From contig NZ_MVJM01000001.1 of the NCBI RefSeq assembly GCF_002156385.1, forward strand, positions 1,330,740-1,366,884: a stretch of DNA of 36,145 bases, given 5' to 3'. This DNA is from Halalkalibacter urbisdiaboli. Lineage in GTDB: Bacteria; Bacillota; Bacilli; Bacillales; Bacillaceae_D. Below are positions 10,514 to 19,851 of this stretch, piece by piece; position 1 is the first letter of the stretch; every line of letters starts with the position of its first letter. The notes beneath the pieces are model-generated. The model searched no databases, had not been told where the DNA came from, and saw only the letters and a list, made by a program, of their open reading frames with translations. Position numbers and translations under genes: made by a program.

Positions 10514-10705
10514 TTAGCGGTTTTGTTGGTTAGAAGAAGCTTGTCGTTTACGCGCTTCAGCTTGAGCGTTTTGTTGCTGTACTTCTTGAGCATTAGTTTC
10601 AGAAGCAAATTCTGTTTCAAAGCCTTGGCCTTGAGCAGAAGCAGCATTTTGGCGACGTACCTCTTGAGCATTTGTTTTAGAAGCTTGGTTTTGTCCTTTT
10701 GCCAT
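10514..10705 (-). CDS. sspE: Gamma-type small acid-soluble spore protein SspE
   Basis: A 63-residue, Gln/Asn/Ala-rich spore protein that stores amino acids for outgrowth. The composition and two imperfect repeats (NAQEVRRQNA and NAQEVQQQNA) are typical of gamma-type SASP. The segment TEFASET is the recognition site of the germination protease GPR. The ATG at 10705 follows the strong Shine-Dalgarno GTGGAGGTGATACAA. A sigma-G-like promoter precedes it, so it should be made in the forespore. Neighbours ygaC and fabL match B. subtilis order. Confidence 0.95.
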   Translation of the reverse strand: MAKGQNQASKTNAQEVRRQNAASAQGQGFETEFASETNAQEVQQQNAQAEARKRQASSNQQNR

Positions 10706-10726
10706 TTGTATCACCTCCACAAACTA

Positions 10727-10757
10727 TAAGATGTCCGGGAGTGATATGTATTATTCA
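10727..10757 (-). promoter_or_regulatory. sspE sigma-G promoter
   Basis: On the minus strand TGAATA (10757-10752) and CATCTTA (10733-10727) are 18 bp apart. This agrees with the sigma-G consensus TGAATA-N17/18-CATACTA and with the spore role of the gene. Confidence 0.75.
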
Positions 10758-10766
10758 TTTTATAAA

Positions 10767-11516
<750 letters not shown>

Positions 11517-11620
11517 TTACTTACCTCCATTATGAAATACCTTGATTATATCGTATAGTGTGCGAAACGAACAGAAACACTAAAATTGTACCACCTATTT
11601 ATAAATAAGGAGGCACTCCG

Positions 11621-11842
11621 ATGTACGTAGGACGAGATATGACCGAATTATCAATGATGGCCAAACATGATTGGACAGATAAAGAATTAGCCTATTTTCA
11701 TCATAGCTTACAGCAGGTTACTCCTTATTTGAACGCAGAAGGTGCAACCATTCACCGTGAAATCATAAAAGAGATCGAAGCTCGTGGTGGTCTTAAGCAA
11801 GAAGCAACCTGGACTCAAGGAACAACCGTACACTACGATTAA
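11621..11842 (+). CDS. Small conserved Bacillaceae protein, function unknown
   Basis: A 73-residue soluble protein of normal composition, with an initial DMTELSMMAKHDWTD segment and a helical middle. GGAGGCACTCCG stands before the ATG and a good terminator follows, so it is probably real. It is about the size of B. subtilis YfhS, which lies in this part of that genome, but I cannot confirm the match. It is divergent from fabL. Confidence 0.7.
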   Translation: MYVGRDMTELSMMAKHDWTDKELAYFHHSLQQVTPYLNAEGATIHREIIKEIEARGGLKQEATWTQGTTVHYD

Positions 11843-11887
11843 AAGATAGAAAGCGGTGTAATGAATCCAATCGCAATCTTCATCGAG

Positions 11888-11916
11888 GGTGCCCAAAGTA
11901 AACTTGGGCACCTTTG
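11888..11916 (+). terminator. Terminator after the 73-residue gene
   Basis: Arms GGTGCCCAA (11888-11896) and TTGGGCACC (11904-11912) with a short loop, followed by TTTG. Confidence 0.75.
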
Positions 11917-12061
11917 TAAAATTCCCCTCCTTAAAAACGTTTCCTTAAAATAAGTTCAATACGACTATCGTGCTTTCCTGCTCAAACAAATACCTAGGTT
12001 TTTATCCATGCTCCATGTAAAATAGAAACGAATCTATTTTTATTGTACGGTGGTGTATTTT

Positions 12062-13213
12062 TTGAAACCTTCAAAACGACTGAAACATTTAGCAACAAGT
12101 GTTTTTACAGAGATGGCCGAACGAAAAGCCCAGAAATTAGCTTCAGGACAACAACTAATTGATTTGAGCATTGGGAGCCCAGACCTTCCCCCTCCCGCTT
12201 TTATCAAGGATGCTCTCATGAAGGCAGTTGCCGATGATACACAATATGGTTATGCGATTACTAGCCAACTCCAATTTAGAGAAGCCGTTTGCACATTTTA
12301 CAAAAGACGATATCAGGTTGAGTTAGATGAGCAAGAGGTTCTCCAATTACTCGGATCACAAGATGGACTTTCACATTTACCTCTCGCTTATTTAGATGAA
12401 GGTGATGTGCTTCTTGCTCCAAACCCTGGCTATCCAATCTATGCAGCTAGTGCTGAATTAGCAGGAGCTGAATTATTTGCCTATCCATTAAACATCGAAA
12501 ATCAATTTATGTTTGATGTTGATTCTTTACCTGACGATATTAAAAAACGGGCAAAGCTGATGATCGTTAACTACCCAGGAAACCCAACTGCGGCTATGGC
12601 GACGAAAGAATATTATCAAACGTTAATTAACTTCGGGATTAAACACGATATTCTCATCGTTTCTGATTTTGCTTATTCGGAGTTGGTCTTTAACGACCGT
12701 CAACCATTAAGCATACTCTCTCTTCCTAATGCTAAGAAAACAGCGATTGAACTTAATTCACTTTCAAAAAGCTTTAATTTAGCTGGAGCAAGAATTGGCT
12801 ACGCTCTTGGTGACCCAAAATTTTTGAAGCCTTTAGCAACGATAAAGTCACATATTGATTACGGGATGTTCCACCCTATACAAGCTGCGGCCATCGCCGC
12901 ATTTGAAAGTGATGGATCATTTCTAAAGGAGCATAATTCCCTTTATGAAGGCAGAAAAAACACATTCATTTCTGCTTTGGCTAAAATCGGCTGGGACGTA
13001 CGCTCACCAGATGGCGGTATGTTCATTTGGGCTAAAATTCCTGAAGGCTATACTTCAATGGAATTTACACTTAAAGCATTAGACCATGGCGTTGTTGTAA
13101 CTCCAGGGCATGCGTTCGGAACTGAAGGTGAAGGCTATATTCGTCTTGCTCTCGTCCAAGATCATGCTCAATTAATAGAAGCAGCCACAAAGCTTAAACC
13201 ACTGTTTCAATAA
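12062..13213 (+). CDS. Class I/II PLP aminotransferase
   Basis: A fold-type I aminotransferase of about 383 residues. Seen motifs: IGSPDLPPP near the N-terminus, PNPGYPIY, NYPGNPTA (aspartate-aminotransferase family signature), SDFAYSE, and the Schiff-base lysine in SLSKSFNLAGARIG. It resembles LL-diaminopimelate aminotransferase-like and YugH/PatA-type enzymes, so the substrate cannot be assigned. The TTG at 12062 is the likely start because GGTGGTG lies 6-7 nt upstream; the open frame begins at a GTG (12050) within that ribosome site. The quinone oxidoreductase gene follows after 29 bp, probably the same transcript. Confidence 0.85.
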   Translation: MKPSKRLKHLATSVFTEMAERKAQKLASGQQLIDLSIGSPDLPPPAFIKDALMKAVADDTQYGYAITSQLQFREAVCTFYKRRYQVELDEQEVLQLLGSQDGLSHLPLAYLDEGDVLLAPNPGYPIYAASAELAGAELFAYPLNIENQFMFDVDSLPDDIKKRAKLMIVNYPGNPTAAMATKEYYQTLINFGIKHDILIVSDFAYSELVFNDRQPLSILSLPNAKKTAIELNSLSKSFNLAGARIGYALGDPKFLKPLATIKSHIDYGMFHPIQAAAIAAFESDGSFLKEHNSLYEGRKNTFISALAKIGWDVRSPDGGMFIWAKIPEGYTSMEFTLKALDHGVVVTPGHAFGTEGEGYIRLALVQDHAQLIEAATKLKPLFQ

Positions 13214-13242
13214 TGCTTGAAAATTAACTAGGAGGGACTATG

Positions 13243-14205
13243 ATGAAAGCAGTTATTTATGAGCAATATGGTGATCCAAGTGTGTTAAAAGTCGCTGAAC
13301 TTGAAAAACCATCCCCGAAGCCAAATGAACTATTAATAAAGGTAGGGGCAAGCGGAATTAATCCTGTCGATACTTATTTCCGAAAAGGAATTCGGAAAGT
13401 AGAATCCTTCCCTCATATCCCACACTTTGATGTGTCTGGTGAAGTCGTAGCGCTCGGGGATGATGTTGAAGGAGTAGAAATCGGTGACCGCATTTGGGCA
13501 ACCAACATAAAAGGAACGGCAGCGGAATATGTCTGTGTCCCTGCCGAACTCGCCTTCCCTCTTGCAAATCATTTAAGCTATGAGGACGGGGCTGCCATAG
13601 CAATGGCTTTTATGACGGCTCACTTAGCTTTATTTTATCGAGGTCAATTGCAAAAAGGGGAGACAGTACTTATTTATGGCGGAGCGGGAGCTGTTGGCCA
13701 TGCTGCCATTCAATTAGCTGTTCAGGCAGGTTCCAAGGTTATAGCAACCGCGAGTAATCAGAGGAAGTCTGATATTGCCCGCGAAGCCGGTGCCGACTAT
13801 GTCTTAAACTATAAAGACACAGACTTTCTTGAACAAATCACCAACATTACCGAGGGTAAGGGACTCCCGCTTATCTTAGATGTATCCCTTAGCGAAAACA
13901 TGGAAAATGATTTCGAGATGATTGCTGTCGGGGGTCGTATTGTTACAATTGGCTCACCAGTTAATAACACTCCACCGCTTTTATGGAGACAGTTAAATAT
14001 AAAAAATGCAGCTCTTCTTGGGCTCTTGCTTTTTACCGCTCCAGCTACAGAAATTCAAAAAGCGGGTCAGTTGATTTCAGACGGCTTTTTTGAAAACCAT
14101 CTCACATCCCATATCGGAAAGGTTTTCACATTTGATGAAGCAGCAGCTGCTCATGAAGCAATAGAAAGCCACGGTTATAACGGGCGAATCATTCTCATTC
14201 CTTAA
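13243..14205 (+). CDS. NADPH:quinone oxidoreductase-like MDR enzyme
   Basis: A 320-residue medium-chain dehydrogenase/reductase of the zinc-independent quinone reductase branch. It has the GroES-like N-terminal domain (MKAVIYEQYG, SGINPVDTYFRKG) and an NADPH-binding Rossmann domain with GGAGAVGHAAIQLA around 150. The catalytic zinc cysteines of alcohol dehydrogenases are absent. Two adjacent ATGs occur at 13240 and 13243; the second has the better 7-nt distance from GGAGG. It probably reduces quinones or reactive enones; the substrate is unknown. Confidence 0.88.
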   Translation: MKAVIYEQYGDPSVLKVAELEKPSPKPNELLIKVGASGINPVDTYFRKGIRKVESFPHIPHFDVSGEVVALGDDVEGVEIGDRIWATNIKGTAAEYVCVPAELAFPLANHLSYEDGAAIAMAFMTAHLALFYRGQLQKGETVLIYGGAGAVGHAAIQLAVQAGSKVIATASNQRKSDIAREAGADYVLNYKDTDFLEQITNITEGKGLPLILDVSLSENMENDFEMIAVGGRIVTIGSPVNNTPPLLWRQLNIKNAALLGLLLFTAPATEIQKAGQLISDGFFENHLTSHIGKVFTFDEAAAAHEAIESHGYNGRIILIP

Positions 14206-14212
14206 ACGATTA

Positions 14213-14249
14213 AAGACATCCTCCAGTTTGATACTGAGGATGTCTTTTT
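14213..14249. terminator. Bidirectional terminator
   Basis: AAGACATCCTC (14213-14223) pairs with GAGGATGTCTT (14236-14246). It is followed by TTTTTA on the plus strand and has TTTAATCG on the minus side. It separates the oxidoreductase from the convergent GGDEF gene. Confidence 0.85.
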
Positions 14250-15300
14250 ATGAATAAACGCGATTTCTTCCTGAACGCTTCGCTTTATACAGGGCTTTAT
14301 CTGCCTTTTGATACAATTCTTTATAATGAATACATTCTTTCTCCTGCGTCGCGACGCCAATTGAGGTTGTGACTGTTATATCTTTATTCGTTACATGAAA
14401 CGTTCTATTTTCAACGAGCTCCCGAATATTTTCTGCTATTTGTAAAGCCGTTTCCTTTGAGCAGTCAGGCATGATGACAGCAAATTCTTCTCCACCATTG
14501 CGAAATGCAAGATCCTCAGCTCGAGAGCCTTTAATCAACAAGCGAGCAAAGTTCGTTAACACTTCGTCTCCTGCAAGATGACCATATTGATCATTAATTG
14601 ATTTAAAATGATCAATATCTACTATAAGCAAAGAGACAGGCATATGCTCTTTACTTCGAAGTAATTCATTTAATGAAGCTGTGAAGTTCCTCATATTCCC
14701 AAGTCCTGTTAAGTGATCGGTTTGCGCCTCAGCTTTGGCTTTGCGGTAAAGCTTGTTCGATTGGTTAATATAGGTGAAACCAAAATAAAGCAAATAACCG
14801 CCTGCTACATAATGGATGGTATAGATGATATGAACGAGAATATTCATATTAACGACGTACATGGTAAAATTTCCAATCACCGCTCCGTATAACACAAGAG
14901 CACTCCATTTTTTCAATGAATACCCTTTTACGTACAGGCCAATAACACCTGCGCCAACCCCAACCATCATAACAGTAAAAAAGCCGATAATTGCGGTATA
15001 CCCGCTACTCCAAAAGAGAAAACGAAAAACACCAATAATAGTCGCTGAAATGACCGCAGGCGAAAAGCCCATAAGTAACGCTGAAAGTAATATAGGTAAA
15101 TAACGCAAATCAAGTCGAACATCTCCATAGCTAATTCCATATAACATTAATAGCACACCAATGAATCCACATAATATACCAAAAACCCATTTTGCTTTAA
15201 GAGAGGGATTATCATAGATTGGTTTCTCTTTGACTAAATACCCCCCGACAAAAATAAAGGATGTTAACACAGCTACACTCGCTAGCATTTTAAGCAACAT
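14248..15300 (-). CDS. Membrane diguanylate cyclase (5TM-LYT plus GGDEF)
   Basis: A 350-residue protein. Residues 1-185 form about six membrane helices of the LytS-like 5TMR sensor type (LRYLPILLSALLMGF). Residues 190-350 are a GGDEF domain that makes c-di-GMP from two GTP. The active-site motif is GGEEF. The allosteric product-inhibition site is kept: RAED lies exactly five residues before GGEEF. DHLTGLGNMR opens the domain. The layout is like B. subtilis DgcK, though orthology is not shown. The ligand of the membrane domain is unknown. It interrupts the otherwise B. subtilis-like order between fabL and mutY. Confidence 0.92.
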   Translation of the reverse strand: MLLKMLASVAVLTSFIFVGGYLVKEKPIYDNPSLKAKWVFGILCGFIGVLLMLYGISYGDVRLDLRYLPILLSALLMGFSPAVISATIIGVFRFLFWSSGYTAIIGFFTVMMVGVGAGVIGLYVKGYSLKKWSALVLYGAVIGNFTMYVVNMNILVHIIYTIHYVAGGYLLYFGFTYINQSNKLYRKAKAEAQTDHLTGLGNMRNFTASLNELLRSKEHMPVSLLIVDIDHFKSINDQYGHLAGDEVLTNFARLLIKGSRAEDLAFRNGGEEFAVIMPDCSKETALQIAENIRELVENRTFHVTNKDITVTTSIGVATQEKECIHYKELYQKADKALYKAKRSGRNRVYS

Positions 15301-15445
15301 TCACATATTCCTTTCTATAACGTTTCATATTATATCCCTTTTAATAACATTTAACTTGCAACACTATTCATTATCAGGTTCGGATAAGGAGCGTCACTAC
15401 CGGGTACTTTAATACTGAAAAGACAAGTAAAAGGGGGTACTTTAC

Positions 15446-15781
15446 ATGGAAAAATCTAGATATTATGTGAACCTTAATCCAATAAGCATGGAAACGATCA
15501 GCCCAACAAGAATTGGAGATGGCCAGCTTATTGAATATGAAATCGAAGCAACCCCAACTGAAAAAAAAGCATTGGAAGACCTGCTTCATGAAGTACAATC
15601 ACATGATGTAGAATTAGGAAACTTATTTACGTTTCGTCATTTTGATGATGGAAAAGTGGATAAAGACAAAGATGATTTTCAACGTGGTTTAAATGATGTC
15701 TATGAAGCATTATATCAATTAGGCACCCCAGAAACGAAGGAAAAAATAAAAGAAATTCATCTCATTAATGATGATCAATAG
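15446..15781 (+). CDS. Conserved hypothetical protein (111 residues)
   Basis: A soluble, acidic 111-residue protein I do not recognise. It opens with a beta-rich stretch (RYYVNLNPISM) and continues into helices (TEKKALEDLLHEVQ; FQRGLNDVYEALYQLG). GGGGGT precedes the ATG at good distance and coding character is normal. It stands alone, divergent from the diguanylate cyclase gene and convergent with the SDR gene, with repeat copy R3 after its stop. Confidence 0.65.
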   Translation: MEKSRYYVNLNPISMETISPTRIGDGQLIEYEIEATPTEKKALEDLLHEVQSHDVELGNLFTFRHFDDGKVDKDKDDFQRGLNDVYEALYQLGTPETKEKIKEIHLINDDQ

Positions 15782-15816
15782 TTCAAAAGAGGCGTCCAAA
15801 ACTCTGTGCTACATTC

Positions 15817-15890
15817 GGGGGCCATTGAAAAAGGGTGCTTTTCTCTTTTTCAATGGCCCCTAAGCAATGTGCGGAGCCGTTACTGCTTCC
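15817..15890. repeat. Intergenic palindromic repeat, copy R3
   Basis: Module A has arms GGGGCCATTGAAAAAG and CTTTTTCAATGGCCCC (15818-15833 with 15845-15860). It is followed directly by a module-B variant, AAGCAATGTGCGGAGCCGTT and then ACTGCTT (15862-15888). Compared with R1, bases in the outer stem have changed on both sides so that pairing is kept. Module C is absent. It lies in a convergent gap. Confidence 0.75.
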
Positions 15891-15936
15891 TAGCGTGACT
15901 TTCTCACCGTCTACTCAGTTGAATGTAGCGACTTTA

Positions 15937-16695
15937 TTAAAAGTTGGATCTAGATTGTCCTCCATCAACATTCACTGTCGCTCCAACAACCCAACTTGCT
16001 TTGTCTGAAGCGAGAAAAACCACCACATTTGCTACCTCCTTTGCTGTTCCAAACCGGCCAGCAGGGATTTCAGCTTCTACAAACTTATTAATCTTTTCCG
16101 GGTTTTCATCTAATCTTCGCTGCCAATTACCTGTTGGATGTAAAATTGAACCAGGTGCTACTCCATTTACTCTAACTCCTTCGCTAATGACTTCATTAGC
16201 TAATGATTTAGTAAAACTAATCATAGCAGCCTTTGCACTATTATAGGTCGGTTTCCCACCGGACTCCCTGCCGAAAATAGACGATATATTAATAATGGCT
16301 CCACGTTTTTTCTCTTTCATTGAAGGTAACACAAGCTTACTAAAATGAACGGCTGAAAAATAATTCAGCTCAAAAGCTGTATGAAATTCTTCTAATTGAG
16401 TCTCAGCCACCGTTGTTCCGTTGCTGCCTCCGACGTTATTAACGAGAATATCAATGGGCCCAAGTGTATTTACGATTTGTTCGTGAGAACTTTCTCGCTC
16501 ACTCGCTACGGTCACATCTGCTCGGATCGCAACTACATTTGGAAGAACCGTAGTCAAATCGTTTAATGTCTGTTGATTTCTAGCAATAATCGCTACCTTT
16601 GCTCCTTCTTCAAGAAAGGCCTCTACAATAGCTCGTCCAATCCCTTTGGATCCTCCAGTAATTAAAACCACTTGATCTTTTAATCCTAAATCCAT
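15937..16695 (-). CDS. SDR family oxidoreductase
   Basis: A classical short-chain dehydrogenase of 252 residues. The cofactor loop is GGSKGIGR, NNVGG follows, then the catalytic Ser in NISSIFGRES and YNSAK with the Tyr-Lys pair. The C-terminal GATVNVDGGQ is typical. It resembles FabG-type 3-oxoacyl-ACP reductases but the substrate cannot be assigned. The ATG stands 2 bp after the mutY stop codon and its Shine-Dalgarno (GAGGT) overlaps that stop, so the two genes are translated from one transcript. Confidence 0.88.
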   Translation of the reverse strand: MDLGLKDQVVLITGGSKGIGRAIVEAFLEEGAKVAIIARNQQTLNDLTTVLPNVVAIRADVTVASERESSHEQIVNTLGPIDILVNNVGGSNGTTVAETQLEEFHTAFELNYFSAVHFSKLVLPSMKEKKRGAIINISSIFGRESGGKPTYNSAKAAMISFTKSLANEVISEGVRVNGVAPGSILHPTGNWQRRLDENPEKINKFVEAEIPAGRFGTAKEVANVVVFLASDKASWVVGATVNVDGGQSRSNF

Positions 16696-16697
16696 AG

Positions 16698-17789
16698 CTA
16701 CCTCATTTCCCGATTTGCTTCGATAATCTTTTGATGTGACACTGGAAACGCAAATTGTTCAATCTCATTCCAGTCCACCCATTTTCTCGTTTCAGACTCA
16801 TGAATCTTTTCATTCACCGTTCCTTCAAAAACGGTAATATCCCATATTAGATGAGAAAACACATGTTGCACGGATTGAATAGCCATACCGACCGTAATGC
16901 TTGTCTTAAATTTATCGTCAACCTCACGCTTCAACTCCGTTTTCTGTTCTTCTCCCTTAGAGGCTGTTTCTACATTCGGGAACTGCCATAGCCTAGCAAG
17001 TAAGCCATTGTCTGGTCGTTTTTCAATTAAGACCTGTCCCTTTTCATTTTTAAGCACTAAAGCTGCCATTTGTTTCGCAGAAGGCTTCTTCTTCTTCGCC
17101 TTTACAGGTAGCTCTTGCTGAACACCCGCTTCATACGCCGAACAGTGCGTCCGAACAGGACATAATAAACACCCCGGTGACGTTGGAGTACATACTAACG
17201 CGCCTAATTCCATTAAGCCTTGATTAAAAGAAGATGGATCTTTTTTTGAAATTAACTCATATAGGATATCCTCAAATAGCTTTCTAGTTTTTGCTTTCGC
17301 AATATCTTCTCTAATGAGTAGAACGCGTGAGAGAACACGCATGACGTTCCCATCAACGGCTGGTTCGGGCTTTCCATAAGCTATACTTAATATCGCCCCA
17401 GCTGTATATGGACCGACCCCTTTAAGCGTTGATATTTCTTCTCTTGTATCAGGAACGTGACCATTATATTGCTCAACCACTTCACGTACAGCTGTTTGCA
17501 AATTTCGTACACGCGAATAATATCCAAGTCCTTCCCAAGCCTTTAAAATTCGCTCCTCCTCCGCATAAGCAAGCGATTTGGCATCAGGAAATTCTCTCAT
17601 GAAATGTGTATAATAAGGGATAACCGTATCGACTCTTGTTTGCTGAAGCATAATTTCTGACACCCAAACACGGTATGGATCTTTACTTTCTCGCCACGGG
17701 AGTTCGCGTTGGTTTTCAATGAACCAACTGACAAGAGACGTTTGAAATCCATGAATGTCAAAATTTCTTAGCTGTTCGTGATTCCCCAT
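16698..17789 (-). CDS. mutY: A/G-specific adenine DNA glycosylase MutY
   Basis: Removes adenine mispaired with 8-oxoguanine. The 363 residues show catalytic E45 in WVSEIMLQQT, the helix-hairpin-helix LKGVGPYTAG (122-131), catalytic D146 in AVDGNV, and the [4Fe-4S] ligands C200, C207, C210 and C216 in the exact C-x6-C-x2-C-x5-C spacing. The C-terminal NUDIX-like domain (about 235-363) recognises 8-oxoG. The start ATG has GGAGTAGGAGAAAAG upstream. It is YfhQ of B. subtilis and sits in the same block. It is translationally linked to the downstream SDR gene. Confidence 0.96.
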   Translation of the reverse strand: MGNHEQLRNFDIHGFQTSLVSWFIENQRELPWRESKDPYRVWVSEIMLQQTRVDTVIPYYTHFMREFPDAKSLAYAEEERILKAWEGLGYYSRVRNLQTAVREVVEQYNGHVPDTREEISTLKGVGPYTAGAILSIAYGKPEPAVDGNVMRVLSRVLLIREDIAKAKTRKLFEDILYELISKKDPSSFNQGLMELGALVCTPTSPGCLLCPVRTHCSAYEAGVQQELPVKAKKKKPSAKQMAALVLKNEKGQVLIEKRPDNGLLARLWQFPNVETASKGEEQKTELKREVDDKFKTSITVGMAIQSVQHVFSHLIWDITVFEGTVNEKIHESETRKWVDWNEIEQFAFPVSHQKIIEANREMR

Positions 17790-17797
17790 CTTTTCTC

Positions 17798-18106
17798 CTA
17801 CTCCTTACGTTGAAAAGCCCAACAATGAATTTTTTCTATTCCTCCGTCAATATAAGCAGCAATTTCTCCAAATATATGATGCTCCTCAGACCGACGTAAT
17901 TTCTTTAAAGCATGATAATGTGCAAAAGTGGGAACTTCATACATTTCTACATACAAAAAAGGCTGTTCCTCTGAAACAAACCATTGAATATTTGTTGCTC
18001 CAAACTCAGGAAGCTCAGTTAAAACGCGCTCCATTGCTTGTTCATATTCATTAATCTTTTGTTCAATTACTTTATACTCCATGAAAATTTGTAAAGCTTT
18101 TGTCAT
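17798..18106 (-). CDS. Conserved hypothetical protein (102 residues)
   Basis: A soluble protein of 102 residues that I cannot assign. The pattern of a helix, then strands with NIQWFVSEEQPFLYVEMYEV, and a C-terminal strand IEKIHCWAF looks like a ferredoxin-like or dimeric alpha/beta-barrel fold, but this is only an impression. The ATG at 18106 has GAGGAG about 10 nt upstream; the open frame extends 11 codons further without a good ribosome site. It ends 8 bp before the mutY start, so it is probably the first gene of the mutY-SDR transcript. Confidence 0.65.
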   Translation of the reverse strand: MTKALQIFMEYKVIEQKINEYEQAMERVLTELPEFGATNIQWFVSEEQPFLYVEMYEVPTFAHYHALKKLRRSEEHHIFGEIAAYIDGGIEKIHCWAFQRKE

Positions 18107-18204
18107 GAACTCAGAACTCCTCTTTTTAATCACAGTCAAATCGGGTATAAATAAACTATAACACGAGTTCGAGTTATTTACCGAAAAGGAGGTTTTTTCG
18201 TTTT

Positions 18205-19185
18205 ATGGATACTGGGACGCATATTGTCATGGGGATTGCTCTAGGTGGCTTAGCAACTCTAGATCCCGTTGTTGCAAATGACCCCATCATGCAATCTTCC
18301 GTTATGTTTGCAACACTAATTGGTTCACAAGCACCGGATTTTGATACGGTGTTAAAACTCCGGAACAACGCGGTTTATATCCGAAACCACCGTGGTGTAA
18401 CTCACTCTATCCCTGCTGTTTTTGCTTGGCCTATCCTTATAACTGCAGGTATTACGTTTTTCGTGCCTCAGGTTCAGTGGCAAACGTTATTTCTTTGGGC
18501 ATTTATCGCTGTGTTTCTTCACGTATTTGTTGATATTTTCAATGCATATGGTACTCAAGCGTTACGCCCCATCTCCTATCGCTGGATCGCCTTAGGCGCC
18601 ATCAACATTTTTGACCCATTTATTTTCTTTGCTCATTTAGGTGGGATCGCGATGTGGGCTTTAGGAAGTCATCCAGGTCAGACCTTTCTACTCATATACG
18701 TTGTGCTTTTCTTATACTATCTATGGCGTATTTACGAAAAGCAAAGAGTCGTCAAACACGCTAGAAAGCTACATCCTAACGCAACCCATATTTTTGTTTC
18801 ACCGACGATTCGTTGGTTTCAATGGCATCTTGTTATTCGGACACCAGATAGGCTATATGTTGCTGAATCAAGACAAAATAAAATAAATTATTTTGAGCAT
18901 TACTCATTTGATCCGATTCCTGATAACCCTATTATCAATGCTGCAAAAACGGATCCAAATTTAGATGCATTTCTCTCTTTCTCACCAACCTATCGTTGGG
19001 AAATCGAGGAGAAAGACGATGTTACCGAAGTTCGCTTTGTCGATTTACGTTACCGAAGCAAGGGGCATTATCCGTTTGTTGCTATTGTTCAGCTTGATGA
19101 ACATTTGAATGTCGTTAGCTCGTATACAGGGTGGGTATTTAGCGAAGAGACATTACAAAAGAAATTAAACGTTGTGACCGATTAA
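18205..19185 (+). CDS. yfhP: YfhP-like membrane-bound metal-dependent hydrolase
   Basis: A 326-residue member of the YdjM/DUF457 family of membrane-bound putative metal hydrolases. Conserved histidine/aspartate motifs are visible: DTGTHIVMG near the N-terminus, GSQAPDFD, RNHRGVTHS, and HVFVDIFNAYGTQ. Four to five membrane segments lie within residues 1-180, followed by a soluble beta-rich tail. It corresponds to YfhP next to mutY in B. subtilis. The enzymatic substrate is not known. GGAGG lies upstream of the ATG. Confidence 0.88.
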   Translation: MDTGTHIVMGIALGGLATLDPVVANDPIMQSSVMFATLIGSQAPDFDTVLKLRNNAVYIRNHRGVTHSIPAVFAWPILITAGITFFVPQVQWQTLFLWAFIAVFLHVFVDIFNAYGTQALRPISYRWIALGAINIFDPFIFFAHLGGIAMWALGSHPGQTFLLIYVVLFLYYLWRIYEKQRVVKHARKLHPNATHIFVSPTIRWFQWHLVIRTPDRLYVAESRQNKINYFEHYSFDPIPDNPIINAAKTDPNLDAFLSFSPTYRWEIEEKDDVTEVRFVDLRYRSKGHYPFVAIVQLDEHLNVVSSYTGWVFSEETLQKKLNVVTD

Positions 19186-19208
19186 GTGTTAATAGCTCAC
19201 ATATGTAA

Positions 19209-19241
19209 AACTAGCTTGGAGCACCCGAGCTAGTTTTTTTA
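19209..19241 (+). terminator. yfhP terminator
   Basis: AACTAGCT (19209-19216) pairs with AGCTAGTT (19228-19235), followed by TTTTTAATG. It abuts the end of the convergent yfhJ. Confidence 0.75.
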
Positions 19242-19505
19242 ATGCTTTGTATGATCATCTTTATTTAAATGAGCAAACTTATCCTTTTTTGAAGAATATT
19301 GATCCAAAAAAGGTCCGTATTGGTTTAGCCATTTTGAAACAATTTGCTCGGTCGTATCTTGTCCTCGATAAGGTCTTCCCGCCTTAGCTCGGGTTGTCTC
19401 AAAATCTTCCCAAAGACCTTCCACCCACGTTCTTGCTTGTCCGTACGTCAATTTTGGATTGATGTTAAGCAATTGGTCCGTCAATCGTTCAAATCGATCT
19501 TCCAT
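19239..19505 (-). CDS. yfhJ: YfhJ-like WVELL-family protein
   Basis: An 88-residue soluble protein of the YfhJ family, named for its WVELL-type motif, here WVEGLWEDFETTRAKAGRP. The length matches B. subtilis YfhJ. No function is known. GGAGGTAATTAA precedes the ATG. It is divergent from sspK, sharing the 90-bp control region. Confidence 0.85.
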   Translation of the reverse strand: MEDRFERLTDQLLNINPKLTYGQARTWVEGLWEDFETTRAKAGRPYRGQDTTEQIVSKWLNQYGPFLDQYSSKKDKFAHLNKDDHTKH

Positions 19506-19534
19506 TTAATTACCTCCTTTAACAATTTATTTAC

Positions 19535-19564
19535 CTTATAGTGTGTAACCTTAGGCTCATACTA
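19535..19564 (+). promoter_or_regulatory. sspK sigma-G promoter
   Basis: CATACTA (19558-19564) is a perfect sigma-G -10. A weaker -35, CTTATA (19535-19540), lies 17 bp upstream. Confidence 0.65.
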
Positions 19565-19595
19565 TAATTGAGCCGATTTGAAGGGGGGTTCACCA

Positions 19596-19742
19596 ATGAG
19601 AAACAAAGAGAAAGGCTTTCCTGAGCGCATTTCTTTTTCGGGAGAACCACGGGCAAAAGAAGAGAATGCTTCAAAACGTCCTGATGGGTCTATAAACACT
19701 AAACCTCAAGAACGAATGGCACGTTCAAAGGATCCACTATAA
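19596..19742 (+). CDS. sspK: Small acid-soluble spore protein K
   Basis: A 48-residue spore protein, recognised by [14 protein letters not shown] at the start and the conserved C-terminal [17 protein letters not shown], which matches SspK of B. subtilis. GGGGGG lies 7 nt before the ATG and a sigma-G-like promoter stands in front. SspK is minor and made only in the forespore. The gene sits in the yfh block as in B. subtilis. Confidence 0.93.
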   Translation: MRNKEKGFPERISFSGEPRAKEENASKRPDGSINTKPQERMARSKDPL

Positions 19743-19851
19743 AGATTCAGTAAATAAAGCAGTACTATGGGTAGGAGAGTAACCATACAATACATTCCTT
19801 CAAAACAATGGTGATCAAATCTTATCGGTCTCATCAAATTTGGAGAGGCAT

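Noticed and set aside
10502-10729. A 75-codon plus-strand open frame
   Set aside because: It is antisense to sspE; the SspE protein on the other strand has a clear GPR site and sigma-G promoter.
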